Assembly (NCBI GenBank): GCA_965247065.1
Contig: CBDFGN010000005.1
Coordinates: forward strand, 186,001-250,000
Reading direction: 5' to 3'
Length of the DNA: 64,000 bases
DNA from: CBDFGN01 sp965247065
GTDB lineage: Bacteria; Bacteroidota; Bacteroidia; Cytophagales; Cyclobacteriaceae
Shown: one piece after another, positions 8,930-18,325 of the stretch
Position numbering within the stretch: the stretch's first letter is position 1
Layout of the letters: each line of letters starts with the position of its first letter
The notes under the pieces: model-generated
Seen by the model: the letters and a program-made list of their open reading frames with translations, nothing else
The model's database searches: none
Told to the model about the DNA's origin: nothing
Program-made: the position numbers and the translations under genes

Positions 8930-9115
8930 TCAGCAAATAAACAAATAAACCAGCAAGGAAATAACCATGTTGGCGATCGCGTATGTGGTCAAAGGGCCTG
9001 CTTTGATTTCATCTGATGGAATTAGTAGGGTCCGAGATAATCTACTGGCTATGATTCCAGTAAACAACAAGATTATGAGTGCTGCGGCCTGACGCAATGA
9101 TCTCGTCCTTTCCAT
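8930..9115 (-). CDS. Possible two-helix membrane peptide (about 61 aa)
   Basis: A short reading frame with two hydrophobic stretches (LIILLFTGIIASRL and AIANMVISLLVYLFI) and a basic N-terminus (MERTRSLRQ). The ATG at 9115 overlaps the end of the upstream FG-GAP gene by 74 bases, which is large. A TTG further in (LRQAAALI) would reduce the overlap. No homologue was recognised. The hydrophobic pattern argues for a real small membrane protein; the overlap argues against it. Confidence 0.4.
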   Translation of the reverse strand: MERTRSLRQAAALIILLFTGIIASRLSRTLLIPSDEIKAGPLTTYAIANMVISLLVYLFIC

Positions 9116-10181
9116 CACCGTTTAGATCGGCCACTTTCAGATCCTCGCACGCCATGCCGTTGTGATCTATCCAAACGGACTGCCAGCTACTCCATTCCTC
9201 ATCGCTGGATATGAATAGTTTAATCCCAATTTCCTGGTTGCCGTTTGGATTCCTCCAGCCAACTACCACTTGATCCCGTCCCTGATCAAGCAAATCAGCC
9301 AGTGCCAGGGCGTGACCCTGCTTTAATGAGTCGGTTAATACAGTTTTTGTTCCGTCTTCAGCATAAAGTGCGAGAACATTTCCGTGAAGCGGCTGGATAC
9401 CCGCCACCAGTTCATCATTGTATCGAATCTCACCAAAGCCCTTGTCGCTAATGACCCATTCTTGGGACTCCAACCACTCGCCATCCCAGTGTCCGAGGAC
9501 CTTGGCACCTTCCTTACCGCCAATAATCAAGAACTCTTTCCCTTCGTCCCAAATGATGTCCATGTTATGTGTTAGATGCATACTTTGGTCAATTTCGGTA
9601 TAAAGCCAATCGCCTTGAGCCGGATCATCAGGAACTCGGTAGGCCAGCACTTTTGCCCCTTGGCCTTCGCCATTCTGGTTGCCCCTCCCGTGCAACGGCA
9701 ACACCACAAGCTGATAGGAATCTCCAACCTTTATCCACCTCATCCGGTGAACTGTAGGCTCGTGATGCAATTGGACAGCCTCCCATAATTTAGTTGGGTC
9801 TTCCGGACAGGCCAGGTAATGCACTGATCCCGAAAGCGTTGCATCGGTAGTCTCGCCTGGGTTCCACTGAGCCCCTACAGCAACCTCAACCCTCCCATCA
9901 CCATTGATATCCCGCACCGCAAGGCAAACATTATCCTTTTCAGTAAGACCATCTGACATGACAAATCGCTTCCAATCGGGGTTGCGATACCAGACAAATT
10001 GATTTTTGTCGGCGAGCAGAATGTCCGGTTTTCCGTCACCATCAACGTCGCCGATGCCCAGGCCGTAGCCTATTTCAACGCCATCGTCAAGGGTTTGGGA
10101 TTTAAATTTCGGTTCAGGTTGCGCTCCCAAAACAAAAGGAACAAGCCCCAACAACAGGGTTGTCGCGAATATTCGTTTCAT
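9042..10181 (-). CDS. Exported FG-GAP/VCBS repeat protein
   Basis: 379 aa with signal peptide MKRIFATTLLLGLVPFVLGAQ. Calcium-binding FG-GAP loops occur at the start (GIGDVDGDGKPDILLADK), again in the first half (DINGDGRVEVAVG) and at the end (DLNGDGKDEIIASG), consistent with a beta-propeller. Between them are blades with the ALADLLDQGRDQVVVGWRNP pattern. Such proteins in Bacteroidota are extracytoplasmic and usually bind ligands or act as lectin-like modules. The ligand here is unknown. The gene appears monocistronic apart from the small overlapping frame at its end. Confidence 0.9.
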   Translation of the reverse strand: MKRIFATTLLLGLVPFVLGAQPEPKFKSQTLDDGVEIGYGLGIGDVDGDGKPDILLADKNQFVWYRNPDWKRFVMSDGLTEKDNVCLAVRDINGDGRVEVAVGAQWNPGETTDATLSGSVHYLACPEDPTKLWEAVQLHHEPTVHRMRWIKVGDSYQLVVLPLHGRGNQNGEGQGAKVLAYRVPDDPAQGDWLYTEIDQSMHLTHNMDIIWDEGKEFLIIGGKEGAKVLGHWDGEWLESQEWVISDKGFGEIRYNDELVAGIQPLHGNVLALYAEDGTKTVLTDSLKQGHALALADLLDQGRDQVVVGWRNPNGNQEIGIKLFISSDEEWSSWQSVWIDHNGMACEDLKVADLNGDGKDEIIASGRSTHNLVVYWNHSQ

Positions 10182-10276
10182 TCAGGTAAATTACAAAATC
10201 CTGCTTTCATTAACCACTACCCAATGCCGACCAAAGGCGAAGGGTTGAGGCTTTGATGGGCCGTTAAGTTTCCAAA

Positions 10277-10662
10277 TCAAGCAATCATTTTCTTTAGCTT
10301 TTTGGGATCAACTATTAGCAACGTTTTGGAGTTTGTTCGCAAGATCTGAGCCTTTCTTAATTCAGAGATTTCCCTACTGACCTGGGTAGGGGTGGTCCTG
10401 GCCAGGGCGGCGATTTCGTTTCGTGTCAAGTCCAGAGATATGCCTTTGTCGGAAATGGATCCAAACATATTGATCAGGTAGTTTAAGGTTTCAATAACTC
10501 TTCCTCTGGTACCTAACTGTGACAAGATCCCTATTCTGAGCTGGGTACCACGGAGTTCGCCCGATATGTAAGCCAGCAGCTGCAATGCTAACTCCGGATT
10601 GGCGGTAGCTGCATCTAATAGATCTTCATTTTTCAGGAAGCAAATTTTTCGATTCTCTTTGA
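10277..10662 (-). pseudogene. Crp/Fnr-family regulator, C-terminal remnant
   Basis: The intact part is the winged helix-turn-helix (LTRNEIAALARTTPTQVSREISELRKAQIL). Upstream the same open frame reads ICFLKNEDLLDAATANPEL, which matches the end of the cNMP-binding domain and the dimer helix. The rest of that domain, about 100 residues, is absent: the frame meets a stop near 10.71 kb and coding similarity ends at about 10662, where a terminator-like hairpin begins. The only start for the shorter form would be TTG at 10585. It is best read as a 3' gene fragment left by a deletion. A truncated DNA-binding protein cannot be excluded. Confidence 0.7.
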
Positions 10663-10663
10663 C

Positions 10664-10694
10664 AAAGGCTGTTCCTATGGGACAGCCTTTTTTT
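10664..10694 (+). terminator. Rho-independent terminator, orphan
   Basis: A 12-pair hairpin: arm aaaggctgt plus tcc, three-base loop, then ggg plus acagccttt running into seven T. It points along the + strand, yet there is no + strand gene upstream of it within 3 kb. It abuts the broken 5' end of the Crp remnant, so it probably marks the junction of a deletion that removed a + strand gene as well. Confidence 0.7.
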
Positions 10695-10805
10695 GTGGAC
10701 CTACTTCGCTGGGCTCAGTTGGACTTTATGTTTCTCTTCCTAATCTAATCAAGCTTCTTATCTAACAAAAAATCCAAGCATCAGGGCGCCAGGCTTTGAT
10801 CTTTG

Positions 10806-10890
10806 CAGAGGGTGAGGGATTCGAACCCCCGGTCCCGTGAAGGACAACGGTTTTCAAGACCGCCGCGTTCGACCACTCCGCCAACCCTCT
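10806..10890 (-). tRNA. tRNA-Ser (anticodon TGA)
   Basis: An 85-base type II tRNA. The acceptor arms agaggGT and acccTCT pair, the anticodon loop reads cTTGAAA with anticodon TGA (serine UCA), the long variable arm follows, and the T loop is TTCGAAT. The discriminator is G and no CCA is encoded. It reads on the minus strand toward the Crp remnant, with dodecin upstream. Confidence 0.93.
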
Positions 10891-10920
10891 GTGCTGCTAA
10901 TAATTTCCAGTCCCGCAGGA

Positions 10921-11127
10921 TTATCCTTCCCGAAACTTAAAGGACAGGCTTAGTTTCGTTCGGTAGGCAACCACCTTCCCGTCCTCAATCTTCACGTCCT
11001 GACTGACCACTTCTGCAATCCGCAGGTCTTCAAGTGTTTGGCTTGCTCTTGCCACAGCTTGACCAGCGGCGTCCTCCCAGGATTTTTCACTTGTTCCGAT
11101 CACTTCGATTACTTTATATACCGGCAT
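10921..11127 (-). CDS. Dodecin (flavin-binding)
   Basis: 68-residue dodecin that assembles into a hollow dodecamer storing flavins. The pattern VYKVIEVIGTSEKSWEDAAGQAV, then LEDLRIAEVVSQDVKIEDGKV and YRTKLSLSFKF covers the single helix and three strands of the fold. The flavin-stacking tryptophan is in SEKSWEDA. The gene is 30 bases upstream of tRNA-Ser in the same direction and may share its transcript. Confidence 0.92.
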   Translation of the reverse strand: MPVYKVIEVIGTSEKSWEDAAGQAVARASQTLEDLRIAEVVSQDVKIEDGKVVAYRTKLSLSFKFREG

Positions 11128-11229
11128 GGTAACTTCCTCCTTTTAGTTTTATTAAACATGGCAACAAGATAAAAGCTTATCGTATGTAATCAAAACCCCG
11201 CCGATAGGATCGCTGTAGATATTTTGCAA

Positions 11230-11472
11230 TTAGAAGTCATCTCGTTTATCAGATCTTATCACCCACGTAATCCCTAAGAAAACAGCAATCCCTGCCGGTA
11301 TCGTTACGAAAAACACCCATTCCGATGGAAGGGCATAAAAACTTCCAGATTTGGATCCAGGCATGATGATTATGGCCCCTATCACTGCCATGATGACGCC
11401 GGTGACCAGGGAACTATTGACTTTAGGGTCATTGATCTTAAGTCCCTCTGTTCTTCCATGTATAGGATTCAA
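11230..11472 (-). CDS. Small two-helix membrane protein
   Basis: 80 aa with two hydrophobic segments, VTGVIMAVIGAIIIMPG and WVFFVTIPAGIAVFLGITWVI, and a charged C-terminus RSDKRDDF. The only start for the full frame is TTG at 11472, since no ATG precedes the first helix. No family was recognised. It is 100 bases upstream of dodecin in the same direction. Confidence 0.5.
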   Translation of the reverse strand: MNPIHGRTEGLKINDPKVNSSLVTGVIMAVIGAIIIMPGSKSGSFYALPSEWVFFVTIPAGIAVFLGITWVIRSDKRDDF

Positions 11473-11785
11473 GTTGAGAAGCCTCGAATGGGGGTTAAGA
11501 TACCGAAGTTCTTATGAGTTGTCAGGACTGAAGCGGCGGCTCACAACTCAGGAGCAAGGTGAATTGTCCTCTGTTATGCTAAGCCTGTCCCCAGGAATCC
11601 TGGTCCTCGATCGCAGTCAAAAGAGTAATAGTATCTCATCATTTTTTTGATGACATCCGATCCATACGCCATCCTCTCGACCTGCCAAATGATTGTCACC
11701 TGAAAACTTGACGACGCCAACTCTAATTCTTTACTTTATCCGAACTATTAGGTATCTTAATTGGATTGCCAAATTGAAGTAATTC
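11473..11785. other. Intergenic stretch, no gene supported
   Basis: 313 bases upstream of the 11.8 kb operon. A + strand reading through here (near 11500-11650) gives a protein-like segment LSGLKRRLTTQEQGELSSV, but it has no start of its own and no recognised family. It may be a worn gene remnant. Otherwise only promoter-size sequence is seen. Confidence 0.4.
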
Positions 11786-12634
11786 ATGGATCTGGATCCG
11801 AAATTTCCGCCCTCGCCAGTGCCCTTGAAGGGTACTCGGCCAATAGATCATAAAGCCATATTTGCCAGGGCGCTGCGCCATTTGAAACCTGGGCCAGCTC
11901 TGCAGCTCATTCCAGTGGTTAATCTCCAACTCGAATTTTCCCAGAGCGGTAAGCCGTTCGTGGGGGCTTTTCTGCATTGGTCGAAAACCGATGGGGCCGA
12001 ACTTCCGGTTTCTGGTACGCGGTTCCTGGGGACTTCCGGCCGGGCTGTGGTTAGCCTTGATCCCAACAAAATAGAGGAGCATGAATATGTTAGGCTGACC
12101 TTGCAACGGAGTGATTTGAAGCTTGAATTTCCTCAGATAAAGATTGAGAACAGTAGCACGTTGACCTACAAAACTTCACAGGGGATCACTTTAAAAGTCG
12201 CCGGTCCCGAAGCTAGGCTTCCTTCGATAAAACAAGCCGGACGGCTCAAAAAGAGATTTAACATTGTCCTATCCGGCACCAGAGAGCAGTTGGGGCATTG
12301 CTTGCCTTTATTTCGGTCGGTGAAATGCTTTCGGATTAAAAAACTACTTGTAGTAAAGGGCAAAGGGAAGCCAACAAGAGGTTCTTCGTTCAATATAAAA
12401 ACTTCCGTTCTGGATAATAAACTAGCCGACCAATTGGAGGGGACAGACCTCCTATTCGATTTTTCGGGTAGTCCGGTAGTGGTCAAATTGTTCCGAGATC
12501 AACAATCGGGCCAGTCCCGGATTAAAACCATCATTACGCCCGATTGCAGCCACTTGGTTTCGCAGCTGGAAACACTGTTCGAGGGTCTGAATCCCGATTC
12601 AACCATAGATTTCAGGAAACATGGCCTGGAATAG
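11786..12634 (+). CDS. Unrecognised protein coupled to a transglutaminase-like gene
   Basis: 282 aa, no signal peptide or membrane segment. The N-terminus is proline- and charge-rich (LDPKFPPSPVPLKGTRP), and the body alternates beta-strand-like stretches (LQLIPVVNLQLEFS, DLLFDFSGSPVVVKLF) with basic linkers. No known domain was recognised. The last 14 bases overlap the next gene, whose ATG lies inside this frame, so the two are translationally coupled and probably act together. A scaffold or substrate-binding partner is conceivable, but that is a guess. The start is the ATG at 11786. Confidence 0.75.
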   Translation: MDLDPKFPPSPVPLKGTRPIDHKAIFARALRHLKPGPALQLIPVVNLQLEFSQSGKPFVGAFLHWSKTDGAELPVSGTRFLGTSGRAVVSLDPNKIEEHEYVRLTLQRSDLKLEFPQIKIENSSTLTYKTSQGITLKVAGPEARLPSIKQAGRLKKRFNIVLSGTREQLGHCLPLFRSVKCFRIKKLLVVKGKGKPTRGSSFNIKTSVLDNKLADQLEGTDLLFDFSGSPVVVKLFRDQQSGQSRIKTIITPDCSHLVSQLETLFEGLNPDSTIDFRKHGLE

Positions 12635-13778
12635 TCAAATAGAGCAGGAGTACGATCAGATGCTTGCGGGCCCTATTGGCGACGCCCTTGGTTATTCGGG
12701 GCCCTTTCAGGGTTGGGCCAAAGCATATATAAAGATCTACCTTGAGGACCTGGAGAGAGGGTTTTCATATCGCCTGAATTTGGAACCAGCAGATCCCACC
12801 TATCTTCACCTGGGGGAGGTGTTTTCCCTTCATAGCATGCGAGTTGCCTGTTTCCTGTTTTCCGAGCGGTTAAACATTTTTCCCTGGCGACTTCAAGATA
12901 AATCGGTGGATGACTTGAAGCCGCTCATAAACTGGCATTACCAGGGTTGGCGCAATACCGGGCCTGCTGCTAATGGTACAACTCGTTATGAATTCGAAGG
13001 GGTCTGGGACGTACGACCCGCTGAAAGGATGAACGAGGCGACCATTAGTTATCTGTTGATGTCCCTTTTTGGAGAAGTGCCCACCACCGAGGAGGATTTT
13101 GTCTTGCACATGATCCAGTACATGCGGGATATAGGATGGTATCATGGGGGCAGAGTTGACCTTGAGTATCCCGGGGTTGAAAGCCATGCAGCCTCGTACT
13201 ATGGGGTATTCGACTATGTGGATGTTGCGGAGGTGAAACGAGGTGGTTGTCACATCGCTAGTAATTTTATGGTCTCCTATCTCCGGAGCTTCAATATCCC
13301 GGCTCATCGGGGCCGGGAATGGCCGGGGGGGAGTCAACCTCCAAATTACACCGATGACTATTGGGACATCCCGCACTTGCACGGGCATTGTTTTGTGCAT
13401 TTTCATTCCATCCGCTGGTCGTTGACCCACGGCGATGATATTTATTCCGCCATTCTGCGCTACATCCCGCCGGGGTTTTCACTCAGATCTGAATTTTGGA
13501 TGAACGACGTCCTGCAGTCAACTCGTTACGAATGGGTAAGAGCCTTCGCCTACAGTGACTTTTTCTGGTGGTGTTTTCTGCTGGGGCGGCACACAAGCAC
13601 AATTTACGATGTGGTTGACCTTTACAACCTGGGCATGTTACGAGACAGATTGGAAAACCTGCATATTGAACTGGATCTGGCTTCAAAGGAGGGCGCTCCT
13701 GATGTCATTACTCCCATTTTCGATCAGCCCATGGTAAATTTTTTGATGGCTTGGGTGGGAAAAAGACTGAGCAATTAG
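12621..13778 (+). CDS. Transglutaminase-like cysteine protein
   Basis: 385 aa, cytoplasmic by sequence. A papain/transglutaminase-like core is suggested by KRGGCHIASNFMVSYLRSFN, in which Cys210 opens a helix followed by an IPAHRG strand as in transglutaminase-core proteins. His256 or His260 in HLHGHCFVHFHSIRW and Asp272 in THGDDIYS could complete the triad. Flanking regions are tryptophan- and aromatic-rich (WHYQGWRNTG, DFFWWCF). The reaction could be protein cross-linking, deamidation or peptide cleavage. Coupling to the unknown upstream protein makes this a two-gene cassette. Assignment rests on motif order only. Confidence 0.75.
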   Translation: MAWNSQIEQEYDQMLAGPIGDALGYSGPFQGWAKAYIKIYLEDLERGFSYRLNLEPADPTYLHLGEVFSLHSMRVACFLFSERLNIFPWRLQDKSVDDLKPLINWHYQGWRNTGPAANGTTRYEFEGVWDVRPAERMNEATISYLLMSLFGEVPTTEEDFVLHMIQYMRDIGWYHGGRVDLEYPGVESHAASYYGVFDYVDVAEVKRGGCHIASNFMVSYLRSFNIPAHRGREWPGGSQPPNYTDDYWDIPHLHGHCFVHFHSIRWSLTHGDDIYSAILRYIPPGFSLRSEFWMNDVLQSTRYEWVRAFAYSDFFWWCFLLGRHTSTIYDVVDLYNLGMLRDRLENLHIELDLASKEGAPDVITPIFDQPMVNFLMAWVGKRLSN

Positions 13779-14136
13779 AAGTGAGTAGCAGCCTGCCTGC
13801 CTTCTTCCTACACAGGTTGAAGAATTCCGCGCCTCTTTCTAAGTCGATAATCAGCGGCGGCACGTTTGGAAAATAGATCAAGACTCTTTCTCTGGTCCTC
13901 AAATTGTCTACGATTGGGAACCCCAGAAAGAACTTCCAAGCTGAAGGGTGCAATTATTCTCGCTACCGGGCACAAGACCCTTTTAGATCCATGAAAATAT
14001 CCAGGTATCCACCAAAAAACCCGGTGTTTGGTGTACTGATGGATCGGTTAAGACTACTTAAACTGCTCAAGTTGTCGGAAATTCCGATTCGCTTCTCTAT
14101 TTTGAGCGGACTTTAGTGGGCAGAGAATAATTACGA
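13779..14136. other. Intergenic stretch, no gene supported
   Basis: 358 bases between the transglutaminase-like gene and arginine decarboxylase. An 81-codon minus frame at 13708-13953 overlaps the preceding gene and has no recognised similarity. Another minus frame reads QRKSLDLFSKRAAADYRLRK, again with no start. These may be traces of a lost gene. No RNA or repeat was seen. Confidence 0.4.
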
Positions 14137-14691
14137 ATGTCTTCATTGGTTCCAACCCGGATGTTCTTCGTAAAAGGAGTCGGAAAGCACCGGCAAAGGC
14201 TGGCTTCATTTGAGTTGGCACTAAGGCATGCCGGGATTGAAAAGTACAATTTGGTTTATGTATCCAGTATTTTCCCACCCAACTGCTCTATCATAGGAGC
14301 CAATGCCGGTCTGAAGGGACTTATGCCCGGTCAGATCGTGTATTGCGTGTTGGCCAAAAGTGATACCAATGAGCCCAGCCGGCTGGTTTCGTCGGCTATC
14401 GGCCTAGCGGTGCCCAAGAACAGGTCCCATTACGGCTACCTGTCCGAACATCATGCCCATGGGGAAACCAGGCGGATTGCTGCCGACTACGCTGAAGACC
14501 TGGCGGCTACCATGCTGGCCACCACCCTGGGAATCGAGTTCGATCCGGACCAGGCGTGGGACGAAAGGAAGCAGGTTTACAAGACCAGCGGCCACATATT
14601 TGCCTCCCGAAGCGTATGTCAGAGTGCCGTGGGGGACCGCAGAGGGCTGTGGACTACCGTGATTGCGGCCTCGGTATTGTTAATGGATTAA
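14137..14691 (+). CDS. Pyruvoyl-dependent arginine decarboxylase
   Basis: PvlArgDC converts arginine to agmatine, the first step of polyamine synthesis by that route. It is made as a proenzyme that cleaves itself between two serines to create the pyruvoyl cofactor. Here the site is LVYVSSIFPPNC with Ser43-Ser44, in the expected place in a 184-aa protein. Other family blocks are GQIVYCVLAKSDTNEPSRLVSSAIGLA and the HHAHGETRR loop. The ATG at 14137 fits. It stands alone, and no agmatine-using gene is adjacent. Confidence 0.93.
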   Translation: MSSLVPTRMFFVKGVGKHRQRLASFELALRHAGIEKYNLVYVSSIFPPNCSIIGANAGLKGLMPGQIVYCVLAKSDTNEPSRLVSSAIGLAVPKNRSHYGYLSEHHAHGETRRIAADYAEDLAATMLATTLGIEFDPDQAWDERKQVYKTSGHIFASRSVCQSAVGDRRGLWTTVIAASVLLMD

Positions 14692-15193
14692 CTCGGTCCG
14701 ATATCGCACCTAATCAATCCCGATGGAAAGAAAATGGAATACCGTCTCGGACCTGCTTTACTTTATTACCGGTATCACGATCTTGTTTTCGGTAGGACTC
14801 TTTTTCGGAGTGAGCCCAGGAACTGCTAAAGTTCCGTTTCATCTGACCGGTGAGCAATTCCGGCTCTGAGGTTTTAGCCGGCAACAGCGTTGATTGTCCT
14901 GATCCGAGGTCCCTTTTAGTCCGCCAAGACCCCGAAGCCATTTAGAGCCTGTGATTGATTTTGGGTCTGGCGACGTATTACAAGTCCCAACCTGCAATTT
15001 CCATTACCAGGGGCTCAATTGGGAGATCTGCACTGGAAAAGGTGATAACCAAATGGTTAAAATGCTTGATTCGAAAACAAGGATTGCGCTTGCAGGATTA
15101 CCTGCTAGAACCCAAGTGTCCTTTCCGGAAAATTGGGTGAAGAATTTGCCCAGTGTAGGATTGTAAAGGAGTTGGCAAAAAAGTAGGAGTATC
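14692..15193. other. Intergenic stretch with short protein-like frames
   Basis: 502 bases. A 48-codon + frame (14723-14869) begins MERKWNTVSDLLYFITG and contains one hydrophobic helix. A second + frame (14951-15166) ends LAGLPARTQVSFPENWV. Neither has a recognised family or full length. They look like ends of lost genes, although a genuine single-helix peptide at 14723 is possible. Confidence 0.35.
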
Positions 15194-18100
15194 TCATAAT
15201 TCCGAATGACCTCTTAGTTTGCCAATTGCCTTAGCCAAAGCTTTTCTTCCAAACACAAGGAGAGCGACCGCTAACAAGGCAAAGGATAGGGACGCAATTT
15301 TGAGATAGTTTTCATTATCTATTTGCACTGATCGGGTGTCCCCGAATAGCACAAATCCGGCCCAGAAATAAGGGTGAGACAAAACCGGGCCGGCTTCGCG
15401 CAAGTAATCTAATTTGGCCTGCCTGAGAGCAAGGTCTTTCTCTAAGCCATCTCCCAAATAGTTGTAAAAGGATTCCATCAGACTTAGAGTCGTTTGGTCG
15501 TTTACCGACCAGTGACTCATCAATATGCTCGGACATCCGGCCTGTACGAAGCCTCGAGCCAAACTCATGATGCCCTCTCCTTTTTCCAATTTCCCTAGAC
15601 CAGTATTACAGGCACTAAGCACCACCAAGTCTGAATTAAGATCCAGGTTAAGTATCTCAAATGTATGAAGCCAACCATCGTCAGTTGTGTTTTCAACTGG
15701 CGAAAACGCCAATTTAGAATACATGGGATCCGCACCGTTAACCTGTGCATGCATCGCTAAATGTAATATCCGGTAATCTGGGGCCAATCTTTTGAAAGCT
15801 TCTTCGGTGGCATCTTTCCCCAACCATTGGGTGCCCTTCATGGTTCCTGCAATTCGCTGAACCTCCTGTTGGCTGTAGTTTAATTCATTCAGCCCATTTT
15901 GATCCCGATATGTTGGGGCAAAGCCCAAGAACATTTTTTGGGCCCGTCCGGGTGCTTCATAATTGCTAAACATTAGGGACGAAGAGTAAACGTAAGAGAC
16001 TGAATAATCCCTTATCAGATAAGGCAAGTTATTTGAATCGTCGTTGAACGGATTCGGGTTTGAGGAAAGAAGGGCCTCAAAAGCTATGTAGCCTATTTCC
16101 TTATCGGGGCTGATAATAAGTTTGTTCGTTGTAGAGGAAATTCTAGCAACGACTGGTTTTAACAAGATCTCAAAAAGCCGCCGGGATGAAGCTAGGTACA
16201 ATTGGTAGGAATCCGAACTAGAGAATTCACTGAGATCGGTTGCGGCAGTGAAGTGCTGAATCCACCAGGTTAAAGAATCCTTCGGTGTCCTGATGACAAT
16301 AAAATCTTGATGGGTTATTACAAAAGCAAATATGGAGGAGTCGGAAAGAAAGTATTCAATTAGGGCTTCAGTGGGCTCAAGTTGGGCCTTTATTGATTTG
16401 ATGTCGGCAAAGCCTCTAATATAGTTCAGATTGTAATACCGTGGATATTGCTCTCGCAATGCCAGCAGAAACTGCTCCGAGCGTCGCTTTTTCTGAAACA
16501 ATTTCTCGGATAGAGAAGTAATTACTGCGGCATCTTGATCTGGCTTGGACTTCTCTTTCAGCAGCAGCGTTTCGATCCAGGCAATTTCGAGCTTTAAGGC
16601 TCGCTCTTTTTCAATAATGCTGTCGGGAATTCCGACATCCTTGCGCGACCGATTGACTGCAATCATTTCCTTCAGCGCTCCTGCTCGGCTTCTCTCTGCT
16701 GTGCGAAAGGACATTTCCAGCGCGCCTATTTCCTGGGTTGAAGAATACCAATCATATGATAATTCAACCGCTTCTTGATAAGTGTAGGCTGCCTCCTTAC
16801 CCCGTCCGAGTTTGTCCCCGTATGTCAAATTGGACAACCGCATTAAGTCGATAACTTCAAGACCCAGCTCATAACTATCAAAACCGTGCCGTACAATCTC
16901 AGGGTCTGGAATGGTCACCCCCAGCTCATAGAGGGCGCGACCCCGATTTCTGAGAATCTGAAGGAGCAGAAGAGGATCAGAATAATTAGATAACCGCGGT
17001 AGAGAGTAAAGACTATTGTCATTGTAATCAAGTACGACGGCCCTTAAGGCCCTCTGATAGTGTTGCAATGCCGGTATAATTTCCCCGGTCTCCAGATAGA
17101 CATTCCCCAAAAGTAAGTAGATTTCGCCAATGAATCGGTTCCTGGAACCAGCCTTCTTTTTGGAAATTTTCACCGCTTCCAGCAAATTTGATCGCGCACT
17201 GTCGTACTTCCTTAAGTGTAGATAAGTGGCCCCGATTTCCTTATGAGAAATGGCTATTGAGGGGCTGTTTGGCAAAGAATTGTATCTAATCAGAAGGGCT
17301 TGCCGGTGATAGATCATAGCCTGATCATACTGTTGCAAGCCGTTGTAGACGTAGCCGATATTCTCATAAACGTCAGCCGCGTCCAAACTACCTGCCTTCC
17401 CCATTTGTTCAAGTACAGCAAGTGCAGACTGATGATAGGTCAGTGCGGAATCGTGCAGGCCCAGACCAGTCAAGGAAAGCCCAATATTACTGAGACCCAT
17501 GGCCTCTTGAGAATTTTGGCCCTACTTGTAGCTCGCCTTTTTCATTTCAAAGGCCTGATTTCGATACCTTAGCGATAATTCAAATTGACCCAGTGACCCA
17601 TAAGCATTTCCCAAATTATTTAGACAGAATGCTCTGCTTGGATGTTGCAATGAAATAATTTGATCATAAATCTTAAGGGAGGTTGAATAACAATCCACCG
17701 CTGCGTAGTAGTCGCCCATTTTTTGAAATACGTTTCCCATATTATTCAAATAGCCAGCTTGATTAAGGGAGTCCTTTGCTAATTCCGAAATGTGTAGAGC
17801 CTGGGTCATAAACTCCAAGGCCTTTTCGTAGTCTCCCATAGACTTGTAGGTCAAACCTAAGTTGTTCAAAGAGCCGGCCACAATTGGATTGTATTCACCT
17901 AAAATGTCCACCCTCAGGGCATAAGATCGTGAATGACACCAAATTGCGGAATCAAATACTTCAGAAGCACGATGGATATTTCCCAATTCATTATAGGAAT
18001 CAGCCAAGAGGAGGTTTTTAGATCCGGATAGTGGTATGGCGCTTTTGATCACCTCCTCACACATATGCCGGCTGTCACCAAATCTATTTATTTTATAATG

Positions 18101-18325
18101 CGCCTTGGCGAGTTTGTTTTTTGTTCTCAAGGTCCAGCGCAGATCTGAGTCCTTGAATGAATTCAAGGCTATGAAAAAACAGGTTATGGCACTGTCGTAT
18201 TGGGCGTTATCAAGCAAAACCTCTCCTCTTTCATAATGCTGCCGGGCCCAAACCGTGTCCGATTCCTCAAGACCGTGGGCCGAGGAAAACCCGAAAAGGA
18301 AAACAAATACCAAACTGAATCTCAC
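15194..18325 (-). pseudogene. Exported TPR-CHAT caspase-like protein, in-frame TAG
   Basis: One 1043-codon gene in a single frame apart from TAG at 17522-17524 (after ASYK, before GQNSQEAMGLSNIGLSL), where CAG would be one base away. Order: signal peptide (MRFSLVFVFLFGFSSAHG), about ten tetratricopeptide repeats, a coiled-coil-like linker (ERALKLEIAWIETLLLKEK), then a CHAT peptidase domain with His in RILHLAMHAQ and Cys in LVVLSACNTGLG. A final hydrophobic helix (YLKIASLSFALLAVALLVF) is followed by basic residues. Signal peptide plus C-terminal anchor place the protease domain in the periplasm. The GTG start overlaps the anti-sigma-like gene by four bases. Downstream ATG restarts could yield the 768-aa C-terminal part without a signal peptide. 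Confidence 0.9.
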
